64,000 bases of DNA from WTFY01 sp965205685 (GCA_965205685.1 OZ242174.1:1302001-1366000), one strand, 5' to 3'; positions 18,878 through 28,679 are shown, counted from the first letter of the stretch. Made by a program: numbers and translations. The notes: generated from the letters alone by a model not told the origin.

Positions 18878-19303
18878 CTACGCCTGTATTCCGTGGTGCA
18901 GCCAGGCAACCAGCCAAACAGCCACCGTGAACACGACGGTTGCCAGCAAGACCACGATTCCCGAGATTCGGGTGGCTTCAATTCCAAAACCAAGACCTGC
19001 GTCAAATATCAGGTGGCGCACTCCATTGAACAAATGCAGGAATAACGCCAAGGTCCATAAAATCAAGAAAGCCTGGCCCGGACCCGTCGAAATATAGGTC
19101 CGTAGCACATCATAGGCGCTTGGGCCGACAGCTATCGAAAGCAATATCACAACCAGCAGAAAGGCCCCTACGGCAAGTGCGGCGCCCGTGATGCGGTGAA
19201 GTATGGAGATGGCCATCGCCAGGGGCCAGCGATAGATCTGCAAATGTGGTGATACTGGCCTATCCGGATTCACCAGAGACTCCCTTGGTACGTGTGAAAA
19301 CAT
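18878..19303 (-). CDS. sdhC: Succinate dehydrogenase cytochrome b556 subunit SdhC
   Basis: Heme b-binding membrane subunit and first gene of the operon. From the ATG at 19303 the protein is 141 residues with the family signature RPVSPHLQIYRWPLAM, then HRITG, three helices, and the heme-ligand segment HLFNGVRHLIFD. A start at 19357 would add 18 residues not typical of SdhC and is not used. Confidence 0.92.
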   Translation of the reverse strand: MFSHVPRESLVNPDRPVSPHLQIYRWPLAMAISILHRITGAALAVGAFLLVVILLSIAVGPSAYDVLRTYISTGPGQAFLILWTLALFLHLFNGVRHLIFDAGLGFGIEATRISGIVVLLATVVFTVAVWLVAWLHHGIQA

Positions 19304-19383
19304 GGATATGAAAATAGCCTCTATGTGGCCTGACGCCAATGTACAGAGGTCATCCAAATGTTTTATTCTTGGTATCAGATATT

Positions 19384-19428
19384 ACCTGATTAACAGGTCA
19401 TATTGAATATCCTTTGAAATAATGTCAA
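19384..19428 (-). promoter_or_regulatory. sdhC: Candidate sdhC promoter with inverted repeat
   Basis: On the minus strand a perfect TTGACA (19423-19428) is followed after 17 bp by a weak CAATAT -10. A perfect ACCTG/CAGGT inverted repeat with a 5-bp centre (19384-19398) lies just downstream, in position to be an operator. Seen directly; function is inferred. Confidence 0.4.
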
Positions 19429-19510
19429 TGATTACAACCAGTTAAGAGTTTCATACTGGCCTGCCAAGCCCTTTACAGGCATGAACTCATGAAAATCACA
19501 AGAGACAACA

Positions 19511-20587
19511 GTGACCGATCAATCTCCAGACAAGCCTGAAATGAGCAGCGTCTGGCAAGAATTCCTGGTAGCGCACGATGCCGTAATCGAGAACGGCCAA
19601 GTGACTTCCTTCGGGCCCTCCGCACAGCCCTACCCCGGCATACAGGATTCCTGTGTATGCGAACTTACGCCTTTGGGTCTGATCCGCGTAACCGGTGAAG
19701 AAGCCCTGACCTTTCTGCATAGCCAATTTACCAATGACCTGGAACAGATCACAACACATACGAGCCAGCTGAACAGCTATTGCAATCCCAAAGGCAGGGT
19801 GTTGTCCATCTTCCTGGTTTTCAAGCATGACGACGACTATTTCCTGGTTTTACCCAAAGATGTCATTGAGATCACACTCAAGAAACTTGTCATGTACAAG
19901 CTCCGCAGCAAGGTAGACCTGTTCGATGCATCGGAACAATCTGTCTTATTCGGCGTGACCGGGCCTGGGGTGGAACCTGCCTTTGAAAACCTGGGGATCG
20001 AACTGCCGCAAAAAGTATATGGTTGCACCCAGGAAAGCGAGGCTACACTGGTCCGCTTACCAAGCGAGAACGTCAGGGTTTTGATTGTGACAAACGCTGA
20101 AACTGCAGTTTCTCTTTGCGGCCGGTTGTCTGAAAAATTGCCGCTTGCAACGTTTCGCCTGTGGGACCTGCACGACATCTCGTGTGGTATTCCTCGGGTT
20201 ACCGCGCTCACAAGTGAAGCGTTTACCCCGCAAATGACAAATCTGGAACTGATCGATGGTGTAAGTTTCAGCAAGGGATGCTATCCGGGCCAAGAAGTTG
20301 TTGCACGGACCCATTATCTCGGCAAACCCAACAGGCGCATGTACCGGGCCAGCATTACCACCGAGCGATTGCCCGAGCCAGGAACCAACGTTTTCTCTAC
20401 AGAAGAAGGTGATCAGCCCTTGGGGAAAGTTGTGGTCTCACAAATGGTATCTACAGGACACGCCAGCGCACTCATCGTTTTGCGCACCCAAAAAGAAGAA
20501 GATCCTTGTTTGCGTATCGGATCGGTGGACGGACCTGCCATTTCGCTACAGGAACTGCCCTACTCTTTGCAGTCTGGGCAAGACTGA
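19511..20587 (+). CDS. ygfZ: YgfZ/GcvT-like folate-binding protein
   Basis: Folate-dependent factor that helps maintain iron-sulfur enzymes and tRNA modification. 358 residues with GcvT fold and the diagnostic motif KGCYPGQEV near 255-263, including its conserved Cys. The ATG at 19520 region is not used because the start at 19511 (GTG) has a closer AGAGA site; the exact start is uncertain. Divergent from sdh and convergent with lysS. Confidence 0.92.
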   Translation: MTDQSPDKPEMSSVWQEFLVAHDAVIENGQVTSFGPSAQPYPGIQDSCVCELTPLGLIRVTGEEALTFLHSQFTNDLEQITTHTSQLNSYCNPKGRVLSIFLVFKHDDDYFLVLPKDVIEITLKKLVMYKLRSKVDLFDASEQSVLFGVTGPGVEPAFENLGIELPQKVYGCTQESEATLVRLPSENVRVLIVTNAETAVSLCGRLSEKLPLATFRLWDLHDISCGIPRVTALTSEAFTPQMTNLELIDGVSFSKGCYPGQEVVARTHYLGKPNRRMYRASITTERLPEPGTNVFSTEEGDQPLGKVVVSQMVSTGHASALIVLRTQKEEDPCLRIGSVDGPAISLQELPYSLQSGQD

Positions 20588-20639
20588 AAATGCAGCGTGC
20601 CGGCTGGCTAGATATCGCGCTTACGCTTCGATACAGGCC

Positions 20640-22148
20640 TTAGCTATCCCGGTCCTGACTGCCTGATTCCGGCTTCATCTGCGGGAACAGGATGACATCA
20701 CGGATATTGAGTGAATCGGTCAGCAGCATGACAAGGCGATCCACTCCGATGCCCTCCCCTGCGGTAGGAGGCAGACCATATTCCAGCGCACGGATGTAGT
20801 CGGTATCGTAACTCATGGCTTCCTCATCACCGCTTTTTTTCTCTGCGGCCTGCAATCTGAAGCGCTCTGCCTGATCCTCCGGGTCGTTCAGTTCCGAGAA
20901 CCCATTGGCTATTTCTCTTCCTCCCACAAAAAACTCAAATCGGTCTGCCACCGTTGGATCGTCGTCATTTTTCCGGGCAAGTGGAGAAACATCGGTTGGA
21001 AATGCCGTAATAAATGTGGGTTCCCTGAGGCGAGCTTCGACGGTTTTTTCAAAGATCTCGATTTGTATTTTGCCGAGCCTGTAGTTCGGTTCTATAGGCA
21101 CTTCCAGCTGGGCAGCTGCCTCTTTCGCACCTGCAGGCGTATCCAGTTGGTTCGAGTCCAGTGAGGAATTGAAATGCAGTATGGACTCTTTCACGGTCAT
21201 ACGGCGAAAAGGTTTGGAGAAATCGAAGGTCTCGTCCCCGTATTGCACGGACAGCGTGCCCAGTACTTCGTTGCAAACCCAGCGCATCATCTCCTCGGTG
21301 AGATCCATCAGGTCATGGAAATCGGCATACGCCTGGTAAAACTCCAGCATGGTAAATTCGGGGTTATGCTGGGTGGATAATCCCTCATTGCGAAAATTCC
21401 GATTGATCTCAAAAACCTGTTCCACTCCTCCGATCACGAGCCGCTTCAGATATAACTCCGGTGCCACACGCATGTACAGGGGCCTGCCAAGCGCATTGTG
21501 ATAGGTCTCGAACGGCCTTGCAGCGGCACCTCCTGCAATGGTTTGCATCATGGGTGTTTCGACTTCAACAAAATTGCGCTCCACCAGAAATTGCCGCAGG
21601 CACCGGATAATTGCTGTGCGATTTTCCAAAACCTCACGCGAACTCCGGTTCATGATCAAGTCGACATGGCGTTGCCGGTACCGCTGCTCCTGGTCAGTCA
21701 ACCCATGGAATTTTTCAGGCAACGGCCGCAGTGACTTGGTCAACAGCACAGCGGACTGGATCTTTACATACAGATCGCCCTTGCCTGATTTGTGCACGGG
21801 GCCGGTCACCCCCACGATATCCCCGATATCCCAGGCATCGACGTCCTGAATGAGCGATTCAGATGAATTCTTGCGATCTAGATAGGCCTGTATGCAGCCT
21901 GTCATATCCTGCAACACCAGAAAGGAACTTCGCTTCCCCATGATGCGCGCACCGATGGCCACGCACTGATTCAGCTCAACAAGGTCATCCTTTGATTTCC
22001 CCGAAAGCGTGTCCTGCAGATCCCGGGCAAAAGCATCTCTTCGAAAGTGGTTCGGAAAGGCTACACCCTTTTTTCTCTGCTCAGCCAGCTTTGAACGCCT
22101 TTGGGCAATCAGCCTGTTCTCATCCTGTGCCTGGTCTTCTTCCCGCAT
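20640..22148 (-). CDS. lysS: Lysyl-tRNA synthetase (class II)
   Basis: Charges tRNA-Lys. 502 residues: N-terminal OB-fold anticodon domain (GARIMGKRSSFLVLQD), class II motif 2 with FRNEGLSTQHNPEFTMLEF, and motif 3 with GEGIGVDRLVMLLTD. It starts 5 bp after the prfB stop, the same prfB-lysS order as in E. coli. Confidence 0.97.
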   Translation of the reverse strand: MREEDQAQDENRLIAQRRSKLAEQRKKGVAFPNHFRRDAFARDLQDTLSGKSKDDLVELNQCVAIGARIMGKRSSFLVLQDMTGCIQAYLDRKNSSESLIQDVDAWDIGDIVGVTGPVHKSGKGDLYVKIQSAVLLTKSLRPLPEKFHGLTDQEQRYRQRHVDLIMNRSSREVLENRTAIIRCLRQFLVERNFVEVETPMMQTIAGGAAARPFETYHNALGRPLYMRVAPELYLKRLVIGGVEQVFEINRNFRNEGLSTQHNPEFTMLEFYQAYADFHDLMDLTEEMMRWVCNEVLGTLSVQYGDETFDFSKPFRRMTVKESILHFNSSLDSNQLDTPAGAKEAAAQLEVPIEPNYRLGKIQIEIFEKTVEARLREPTFITAFPTDVSPLARKNDDDPTVADRFEFFVGGREIANGFSELNDPEDQAERFRLQAAEKKSGDEEAMSYDTDYIRALEYGLPPTAGEGIGVDRLVMLLTDSLNIRDVILFPQMKPESGSQDRDS

Positions 22149-22153
22149 CCTGC

Positions 22154-23252
22154 CTAAACCCCGCTCTTGAGGCTTGCCTCGATAAAAGTGTCAAGATTAC
22201 CGTCTAGTACAGCTTGTGTATTTCCGGTTTCAACAGAGGTGCGCAGGTCCTTGATGCGTGACTGATCGAGCACGTATGAACGAATCTGGCTGCCCCATCC
22301 TATATCTGCCTTGCTTTCTTCCAGGGCCTGTTTTTCACTGTCACGTTTTTTGACTTCCATTTCATACAGCTTGGCCCTGAGCTGCTTCATGGCGGTTTCC
22401 TTGTTCCTGTGCTTTGAACGATCATTCTGGCATTGTGTCACAACCCCGGTCGGCAGGTGTGTGATGCGCACAGCAGACTCGGTCTTGTTTACGTGTTGAC
22501 CACCTGCGCCACTTGCACGGTACACGTCGATTCGTAAATCGGCGGGATTGATTTCGATATCAATGTCGTCGTTCACCTCGGGGGACACAAATACAGCTGC
22601 GAAGGAAGTGTGTCTGCGGTTGCCGGAATCAAACGGTGATTTGCGCACCAACCGGTGTACACCGGTTTCCGTACGAAGCCACCCGAATGCATACTCGCCC
22701 TCGAACCTGACCGTCGCACTCTTGATACCGGCTACCTCACCGGGAGAAACCTCGATCAACTCGGTTGTAAAATCCTTTTGCTCTCCCCATCGAAGGTACA
22801 TCCGCAACAACATTTCCGCCCAGTCCTGGGCCTCCGTACCTCCTGAGCCGGACTGTATGTCCAGAAAAGCATTGCTGGCATCCATCTCGCCCGAGAACAT
22901 CCGGTTGAACTCGAGCTTGGCAACCCTTGACTCCAGTTCCGACAGGTCTTCTTCCACAGCCTGTATGGTTTCCGGGTCTTCCTCCTCTATGGCCAGCTCG
23001 AGCAAACTGCCCGCATCTGCAAGTCCCTCTTCGACATGTTCGATCGTCTGTACGATTGCCTCAAGCTCTGTGCGCTGCTTGCCAAGCTTTTGCACAACCT
23101 CAGGCTGATTCCAGATCTCCGGGCTCTCTAGCTCCTTGTTGAGCTCATGCAAGCGTTCGCACTTGTCATCGTAGTCAAAGATACCCCCTTAGATTCATGG
23201 TGCGCGCATGCAGATCATCGATCAGATTTTGTAGTGCATTGGTTTCCATCAT
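22154..23252 (-). CDS. prfB: Peptide chain release factor 2 (programmed +1 frameshift)
   Basis: Reads UGA and UAA stop codons. The gene is in two frames: 25 codons from the ATG at 23252 to CTT, an in-frame TGA at 23177-23175, then 340 codons in the +1 frame from GAC at 23176. Total 365 residues, equal to E. coli RF2. The main frame carries the SPF tripeptide and the GGQ hydrolysis motif (GAGGQHVNKTES). Residue equivalent to E. coli 246 appears to be Ala (TESAVRITH), as in high-activity RF2. Confidence 0.96.
23174..23189 (-). promoter_or_regulatory. prfB: prfB autoregulatory frameshift site
   Basis: On the minus strand an internal Shine-Dalgarno AGGGGG (23189-23184) is followed by TAT, the slippery CTT and a UGA stop with C after it. 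This is the canonical RF2 frameshift cassette: low RF2 slows reading of UGA and favours the +1 slip. Confidence 0.95.
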
Positions 23253-23321
23253 GTTTTCCGGGTGGACTCAGGGCACGTATGATAGCGTATTAAAGGGTAC
23301 CAGCAATAGGCACTGACACGC

Positions 23322-23342
23322 TCCGGGCCCGACAGGCCCGGA
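23322..23342. other. Strong GC hairpin upstream of the C1 island
   Basis: Perfect 8-bp inverted repeat TCCGGGCC/GGCCCGGA with a 5-base loop, in the 214-bp gap between prfB and the DUF6513 gene. No T tract follows on either strand, so it is not a classic terminator. It could be a leader structure or an operator for the rightward C1 genes; nothing else is seen in the gap. Confidence 0.5.
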
Positions 23343-23466
23343 ACCCTGTCCAAAGACCGTTGCCGCAGGACTCGATGCCTGCTGTGGCTCACTCAGACCC
23401 ATCATCAACGGTGATATATACTTTACTTCGGCAATCTGCACGGATCACCCTATCTATATCACGGGC

Positions 23467-24891
23467 ATGAGCGAACACATCCTATTTCTGACTGGCAAAC
23501 TTGCTGAAAAAAGCTTGCATCGTGTCCTGGATTCCATGCAACCGACGGGTTTCACTTATGAAGTGCGCCAGCTCGGGGTCAGTGTAGCCGCACTGATGAC
23601 TACCAAGCTGATCGAAAAACGCCTTGTCAATACAGGGCAGGCAAACCGGATCATCATCCCTGGACGCTGCCGTGGCGATATCGAGGCTCTTTCCGACTCC
23701 CTGAAGACGCCAGTCGAACGCGGGCCCACAGAACTCAAGGACCTGCCCGCATACCTCGGTCAATCTGCAAAAAAAACAGACCTGAGTGCCTACAGCGTGC
23801 AAATTTTTGCAGAAATCGTGGATGCTCCGAACATGTCCGTCGAGGAGATAGTAAGACGGGCACGAACCTATCAACAGGATGGCGCCAACGTCATCGACGT
23901 TGGTTGCCTGCCCGGTGTCTCATTTCCGCACCTTGCAGAGTCTGTAAAGGCGCTTAAAGGCGAAAATTTCAAGGTCAGCATCGACTCGCTGCAGCCACAG
24001 GACCTGATTGCCGGAGCCAATGCGGGAGCCGACTATCTCCTCAGCCTGAGTGAAAAGAGCCTGTGGATTGCAGAAGAAGTGGACGCCGTACCCGTAGTGA
24101 TTGGCAGCCCGCCGAACAATGCCAGGTCCTTGTACCGGTCAATGCGGATCTTGTCAAAGCATGGCAAGCCATTTATTGCCGACTCGATCCTCGATCCGAT
24201 TCACTTCGGTTTTACCGAATCTATCGTTCGTTATCGCAATTTGCGCAAGCTTTTTCCAGACGCCGAAATCATCATGGGCACTGGAAATTTGACGGAACTC
24301 ACACATGCAGATTCGGCAGGCACCAGTGCCCTTCTTTCAGGCATCATGTCAGAGCTTGAAATCCAGCACTTGCTGGTCACGGAGGTCAGTGAGCACTGTC
24401 GGCACGCGGTACGCGAGGCAGACCTGGCACGGCGCATCATGCATGCCGCGAAAATTGACAACGTTCCCCCCAAGGGCTACGACAACGGCCTGATGGGCCT
24501 GCATGAATGCGAACCCTTCCCCTATACTGCTGAGGAAATCAAGGAATTAGCCGAGCAGGTCAAGGACCCAAACTACCGGATACAGCTCAGCGACAAAGGC
24601 ATTCACACCTATAACCGCGACGGCATGCAGACCACCACCGACCCGTACGAAATTTACCCGCACCTGGACATCGAAGATGACAGCGGCCACGCCTTCTACC
24701 TGGGTGTCGAGCATGCACGTGCCCAGATTGCGTGGCAGCTTGGCAAAAGGTACGAGCAGGACGAAGAGCTGAACTGGGGTGTCGCGACCCGCAAGGAGGC
24801 GGAAGACCTCAGCCGCTACAAGGCGGCGGGCTCAACCATGCACACCCGAAGGGCCCGCAAGGCCAAGCAGAAAGACAGAAGGAATAACTAG
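23467..24891 (+). CDS. DUF6513 / dihydropteroate synthase-like protein of the H4MPT pathway
   Basis: 474-residue protein of the type found with tetrahydromethanopterin genes in methylotrophs and methanogens. The N-terminal ~110 residues form a separate alpha/beta domain, and from about 125 a DHPS-like TIM barrel follows (NVIDVGCLPGVSFPH, FKVSIDSLQ, SLSEKSLWIAEE). It probably couples the pterin to the ribosyl-aminobenzene arm, as DHPS does with pABA, but that is family inference. The organism has a true folP at 59022, so this is not the folate enzyme. Start of a three-gene rightward operon. Confidence 0.85.
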   Translation: MSEHILFLTGKLAEKSLHRVLDSMQPTGFTYEVRQLGVSVAALMTTKLIEKRLVNTGQANRIIIPGRCRGDIEALSDSLKTPVERGPTELKDLPAYLGQSAKKTDLSAYSVQIFAEIVDAPNMSVEEIVRRARTYQQDGANVIDVGCLPGVSFPHLAESVKALKGENFKVSIDSLQPQDLIAGANAGADYLLSLSEKSLWIAEEVDAVPVVIGSPPNNARSLYRSMRILSKHGKPFIADSILDPIHFGFTESIVRYRNLRKLFPDAEIIMGTGNLTELTHADSAGTSALLSGIMSELEIQHLLVTEVSEHCRHAVREADLARRIMHAAKIDNVPPKGYDNGLMGLHECEPFPYTAEEIKELAEQVKDPNYRIQLSDKGIHTYNRDGMQTTTDPYEIYPHLDIEDDSGHAFYLGVEHARAQIAWQLGKRYEQDEELNWGVATRKEAEDLSRYKAAGSTMHTRRARKAKQKDRRNN

Positions 24892-24892
24892 C

Positions 24893-25471
24893 ATGCCATT
24901 CATCAGGGAATGCATCGTTACCACGCTTAAGGATAACGACGATGTGCATATCGCCCCCATGGGGATTCACGAAGACGGAAAAAACCTGGTTGTACTGCCA
25001 TTCAAACCGTCCACCACACTGGACAACCTGGAAAGACAAGGAACTGCAACACTGAACTACACAGACGATGTGCGCATCTACGCCGGCTGTCTGACAGGAC
25101 GCAGCGACTGGCCGACATGCAGCACCGAAGTCATCCAGGGGGTGCGCCTTGAAGATTGTCTGGCCCATACAGAGCTGGAAGTGATCGGCAAGGTGGACGA
25201 CCCGGTGCGGCCAAGATATTCCTGCAAGACCGTGCACGAGGCGATTCATGCACCTTTTCATGGCTATAATCGTGCACAGTCAGCAGTGATTGAACTTGCT
25301 ATCCTGGTCAGTCGATTGCACATGCTGCCCCAGGCAAGAATCCGCCAGGAAATCGAGTACCTGAGAATATCCGTGGACAAGACTGCAGGTCCGCGTGAGC
25401 AGGAGGCCTGGGACTGGCTGATGGCGAAAGTGGACAGTTTTCAGACATCAAAGAAGGAGGGCCGGCAATGA
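24893..25471 (+). CDS. DUF447 family protein (flavin-reductase-like fold, H4MPT-associated)
   Basis: 192 residues from the ATG at 24893, which has an AGAAGGA site 8 bp upstream and starts one base after the previous stop. DUF447 members have an FMN-binding split-barrel appearance (VTTLKDNDDVHIAPMGI, then LVVLPFKPSTTLDNLE) and occur in H4MPT clusters of archaea and methylotrophs with no proven reaction. It overlaps the next gene by 4 bp. Confidence 0.85.
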   Translation: MPFIRECIVTTLKDNDDVHIAPMGIHEDGKNLVVLPFKPSTTLDNLERQGTATLNYTDDVRIYAGCLTGRSDWPTCSTEVIQGVRLEDCLAHTELEVIGKVDDPVRPRYSCKTVHEAIHAPFHGYNRAQSAVIELAILVSRLHMLPQARIRQEIEYLRISVDKTAGPREQEAWDWLMAKVDSFQTSKKEGRQ

Positions 25472-26184
25472 CCGGGATGCTTGCAAGCGTTCGGAACATG
25501 GAAGAGGCAGATTTGGCATGCCGGGGAGGTGTCGATGTCGTCGACCTGAAGGAGCCGCGCCAGGGCGCCCTGGGAGCCGTTCCCTTGGATACCATACACC
25601 GCATCGTTGACGAATTGTGGGAAAAATGCCTGATCAGCGCCACCATCGGCGACATGCCTGCCAACCCTTTCGCGATCAAGGAGCAAGTCATGAAAACTGC
25701 AGAAGCCGGGGTCGATTACGTAAAGGTTGGGATGTTCAGTCAACGCCATGTTGAAGATTGCCTGCCCGCTCTTGCACCTTGTTCCCGCAAGGGCATTGCG
25801 ATCATAGCGGTCTTGTTTGCGGATACAGAATTTGAGGTTGACCATGTCATTCGCAGCGTCAAGCATGCCGGTCTGAAAGGGGTCATGCTGGATACAGCAG
25901 GCAAAGGCTCAGGAAGCTTGCTTGAGCACCAGAACATCTTCCAGCTTGAGTATTTTGTCAATCGCGCACGCCAGTCCGGTCTGCTCACGGGACTGGCCGG
26001 CTCCTTGACTACGGAAAATATCCCGACACTGATACGGGTTGCTCCCGATTACATCGGGTTTCGTACAGCGCTTTGTTCGGACAGGGAAAGAGTCGGCTGC
26101 GTGGACAGGGAAGCTTTGCGGGAAGTCAGAAGAGCGATTCCAGTAGCCCCGGAAATCCCCTACGTGCGAACCAGTTCCTCATGA
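25468..26184 (+). CDS. mfnB: (5-formylfuran-3-yl)methyl phosphate synthase, MfnB-like
   Basis: Makes the furan ring precursor of methanofuran from two glyceraldehyde-3-phosphate molecules. 238 residues, TIM barrel of the DUF556 family. The catalytic residues of Methanocaldococcus MfnB appear conserved with the same spacing: K28 (DLKEP), K86 (YVKVG), D142 and K146 (MLDTAGK). It overlaps DUF447 by 4 bp, and its 3' end overlaps the convergent RND gene by 25 bp. Confidence 0.88.
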   Translation: MTGMLASVRNMEEADLACRGGVDVVDLKEPRQGALGAVPLDTIHRIVDELWEKCLISATIGDMPANPFAIKEQVMKTAEAGVDYVKVGMFSQRHVEDCLPALAPCSRKGIAIIAVLFADTEFEVDHVIRSVKHAGLKGVMLDTAGKGSGSLLEHQNIFQLEYFVNRARQSGLLTGLAGSLTTENIPTLIRVAPDYIGFRTALCSDRERVGCVDREALREVRRAIPVAPEIPYVRTSSS

Positions 26185-28679
26185 GAGCCAGCCGGGGCTG
26201 TGGTTTCAAGCAACAGGGGGATCACGCTGAAGGTTGCGAACAGGGAGATCAGCATGGCAATGCTGGTCAGCATGCCGAAATAGATCGAAGGGAAAAAGCT
26301 CGACAGCACTAGTATAACGAATCCCAGTGAGATGGTGATCGAAGTAAAGTAAAGCGCCTTGCCGGCCGTGGTCTGCGCGATACGGATGGCGTCGAGGTTG
26401 CTGGCTTTGCGTGCACGTTCCCTCTTGTAGCGGTGTATGTAGTGAATGGCATAGTCCACGCCGACCCCAACGGTGATGGCAGCCGTAGTGATCGTCATGA
26501 TGTCGAGCGGGATTCCCGACATGCCAATCAGTCCCAAGACAAAAAGTACGGTGAACATGTTTGGCAGCGCACCGATCAGGGCCAGTTTCAGGCTGCGGAA
26601 CAGAAATGCCAGCACGATAAGAATACAGGCAAACACCGTACCCAGAGTCAGGATTTGCGAGCGAAACAGACTCTGCAAAACATTGTTGTACAGCACGCTG
26701 ATCCCGGTAAGCCTGAATTCCTCATTGTCCTTGACAAGATTGCCGCCAATGTCGGCACGTATCTTGTTCAGCAGGTCGTTCCTGACCAGGGAAGGGTCCG
26801 AGTCTCTGATGCGTGCAAGAATCCTAGCCTGGTTCCCATCCGTTGAGACGTAGGGGGCGATCATGGCCTGTTTCACATTTTCCGGCACTTTCGAATAAAT
26901 CATCGACAGGTGGAAGTCCTCAAGTTCCTCCCCATCGTTCACCAGTCGCATCACCTCTTCGATGCTGGAAAGAGAAAGCACCTTGCCAATCTCGGGTAAC
27001 CCATCGAGATACTTGTGGATTTTGTCGATCTTCCTGATCCCGATCCTGTTGTACCAGTAGCTTGTAGCGGTAAAATCATCCTGCGTGTCTTCAAGACCTG
27101 CAAGGTAGTCATCGAACTCGGCGAATTCGTCATCCTCCTCACCAATGTCGATCTCAGGTTCAGTTTCCCGTGTGGCATCCAGGATGATCTCCAGCGGGGA
27201 AATACCCCCCAGTTCCTGGTCAATCACAGCCAGCCCCTGATAGATGTCCGTGGACTTCTTGAAATAATCGATAAACCGGTTTTCCACCGTCAGCTGACCG
27301 ATCCCCACCAGGCCGAACAGGAACATCCCTGTCAGTACAACGGTAGCAATCATCTTGTTTCCCAGAACCAGTTTGAGCACCCGGTCAAGCAACACAGAAG
27401 AGGTGTCTTTCTGCACTTGTCTGGGTCTGGGCTCAAACAGCGTTATCAGTGCAGGCAGCATCGTGAAGGTAAGCAAGAATGCGCAGAAAAGACCCAGGAT
27501 CATGATGTGACCGAAAGTGATGATCGGCCGTATGTCGCTGACCGTCAGAGAGAAAAAGGCAATCACGGTGGTCAGGACCATGTACAGACAGGGAGTGACT
27601 ATTTGCGAAGCGGCCGTCCTGGTGTTCTCCTTGGTACTTGCATCCGGATTGAGAGACTGGATCTCCTGATAGCGAATGATCACGTGTATCGATAAAGCGA
27701 TCGAGAAGATGAGCAGCAAGGCCACGAAGTTTGATGAAATCACGGTCAACTGATAATCCATCAGTCCGATCAGCCCGGAAACAAGCAAAACACTCAACAC
27801 GGCACACACCAGTGCCAGGAACACCCAGGCCAGACTCCTGAAAAAGATCAGCAGCACGATCACCATGATGACGGCGATGGCCGCACCAAAGGTGGTCAGG
27901 TCCTGGCGGACGAAATCCTTCATGTCGTTGTTCACCAGTGGGGCACCCGCCAGATAGAACTGGCCGGTATCCCTGAGCTCTGAGAGATCGGCGCGCATGG
28001 AAGTGAGAACTTGCCTGTAATGGTCGTTGCTCAGATCCCTTTGCTCGCGGATTTCGGCGCGGATCGACTCCAGCTTGTCTTCTTCCGCCTCGGTAATAGA
28101 CCCGTCGTCTTGCTTTTGCAAAAGCGCATATCTCTGCTCCTGCAAGTCCCACAACATCTCGTTTTTGTAAAAACCCACATGGATAGCAGTCAGACCCAGG
28201 TTCTGGTTCACCAGATTGTCCAGATAGATGGAACTCGTAGTGAATTCCTCCCTTGCCTTGTCGATATCCACCTCGGGCGACAGCAGGTTGGGATACTCGA
28301 TGCTACCGGTCTCTTCATCCTTGATCGGCTGCATCAGCAGCGGCACGTTGGTGATTGAGGTCACGGCCTCGACACGGTCGAGACCCTCAAATTTCTGCAC
28401 CAGTCCATCGATCAGCAGGATCGTTTCCCTGCTCAGCATTTCGGCATGGGGCTTGTAACCGACAATCAGAAATTCATCCGTGCTGTAGTGGCGGTGCACC
28501 TCCCGGTAATACTTGAGATCCGGATCGCTCTCAAGCATCAGCGAGTCCGCAGAGGAATCAATGTCCAGTTTCTTGATATACGGACTTGTTGCTGCTACCA
28601 GAGCAAGCACGCAAAGAATCACGAGGTAGGGATGGTTCGTGACGACGCGAAAGAAAGCGCTTACCGAGGACTGTAACAT
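26160..28679 (-). CDS. RND-superfamily exporter (MMPL/SSD type)
   Basis: 839-residue membrane protein with two repeats of a helix, a large periplasmic domain and five further helices. The N-terminal helix is followed by LDIDSSADSLMLESDP, a hallmark of the predicted RND-type exporters of lipids or hydrophobic compounds; the second helical block has the GVGVDYAIHYIHRY motif with acidic and His residues. It lies inside the C1 island on the strand of mfnE-pabB-mfnF-mfnD and 63 bp after mfnE. Substrate unknown. Confidence 0.85.
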   Translation of the reverse strand: MLQSSVSAFFRVVTNHPYLVILCVLALVAATSPYIKKLDIDSSADSLMLESDPDLKYYREVHRHYSTDEFLIVGYKPHAEMLSRETILLIDGLVQKFEGLDRVEAVTSITNVPLLMQPIKDEETGSIEYPNLLSPEVDIDKAREEFTTSSIYLDNLVNQNLGLTAIHVGFYKNEMLWDLQEQRYALLQKQDDGSITEAEEDKLESIRAEIREQRDLSNDHYRQVLTSMRADLSELRDTGQFYLAGAPLVNNDMKDFVRQDLTTFGAAIAVIMVIVLLIFFRSLAWVFLALVCAVLSVLLVSGLIGLMDYQLTVISSNFVALLLIFSIALSIHVIIRYQEIQSLNPDASTKENTRTAASQIVTPCLYMVLTTVIAFFSLTVSDIRPIITFGHIMILGLFCAFLLTFTMLPALITLFEPRPRQVQKDTSSVLLDRVLKLVLGNKMIATVVLTGMFLFGLVGIGQLTVENRFIDYFKKSTDIYQGLAVIDQELGGISPLEIILDATRETEPEIDIGEEDDEFAEFDDYLAGLEDTQDDFTATSYWYNRIGIRKIDKIHKYLDGLPEIGKVLSLSSIEEVMRLVNDGEELEDFHLSMIYSKVPENVKQAMIAPYVSTDGNQARILARIRDSDPSLVRNDLLNKIRADIGGNLVKDNEEFRLTGISVLYNNVLQSLFRSQILTLGTVFACILIVLAFLFRSLKLALIGALPNMFTVLFVLGLIGMSGIPLDIMTITTAAITVGVGVDYAIHYIHRYKRERARKASNLDAIRIAQTTAGKALYFTSITISLGFVILVLSSFFPSIYFGMLTSIAMLISLFATFSVIPLLLETTAPAGSHEELVRT

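Noticed and set aside
23153..23252. Apparent frameshift mutation at the 5' end of prfB
   Set aside because: It is the conserved programmed frameshift of RF2, with SD-like AGGGGG and CTT-TGA-C, not a pseudogene.
23467..24891. DUF6513 gene as the folate dihydropteroate synthase
   Set aside because: A canonical folP is present at 59022-59882 and this protein has an extra N-terminal domain and H4MPT context.
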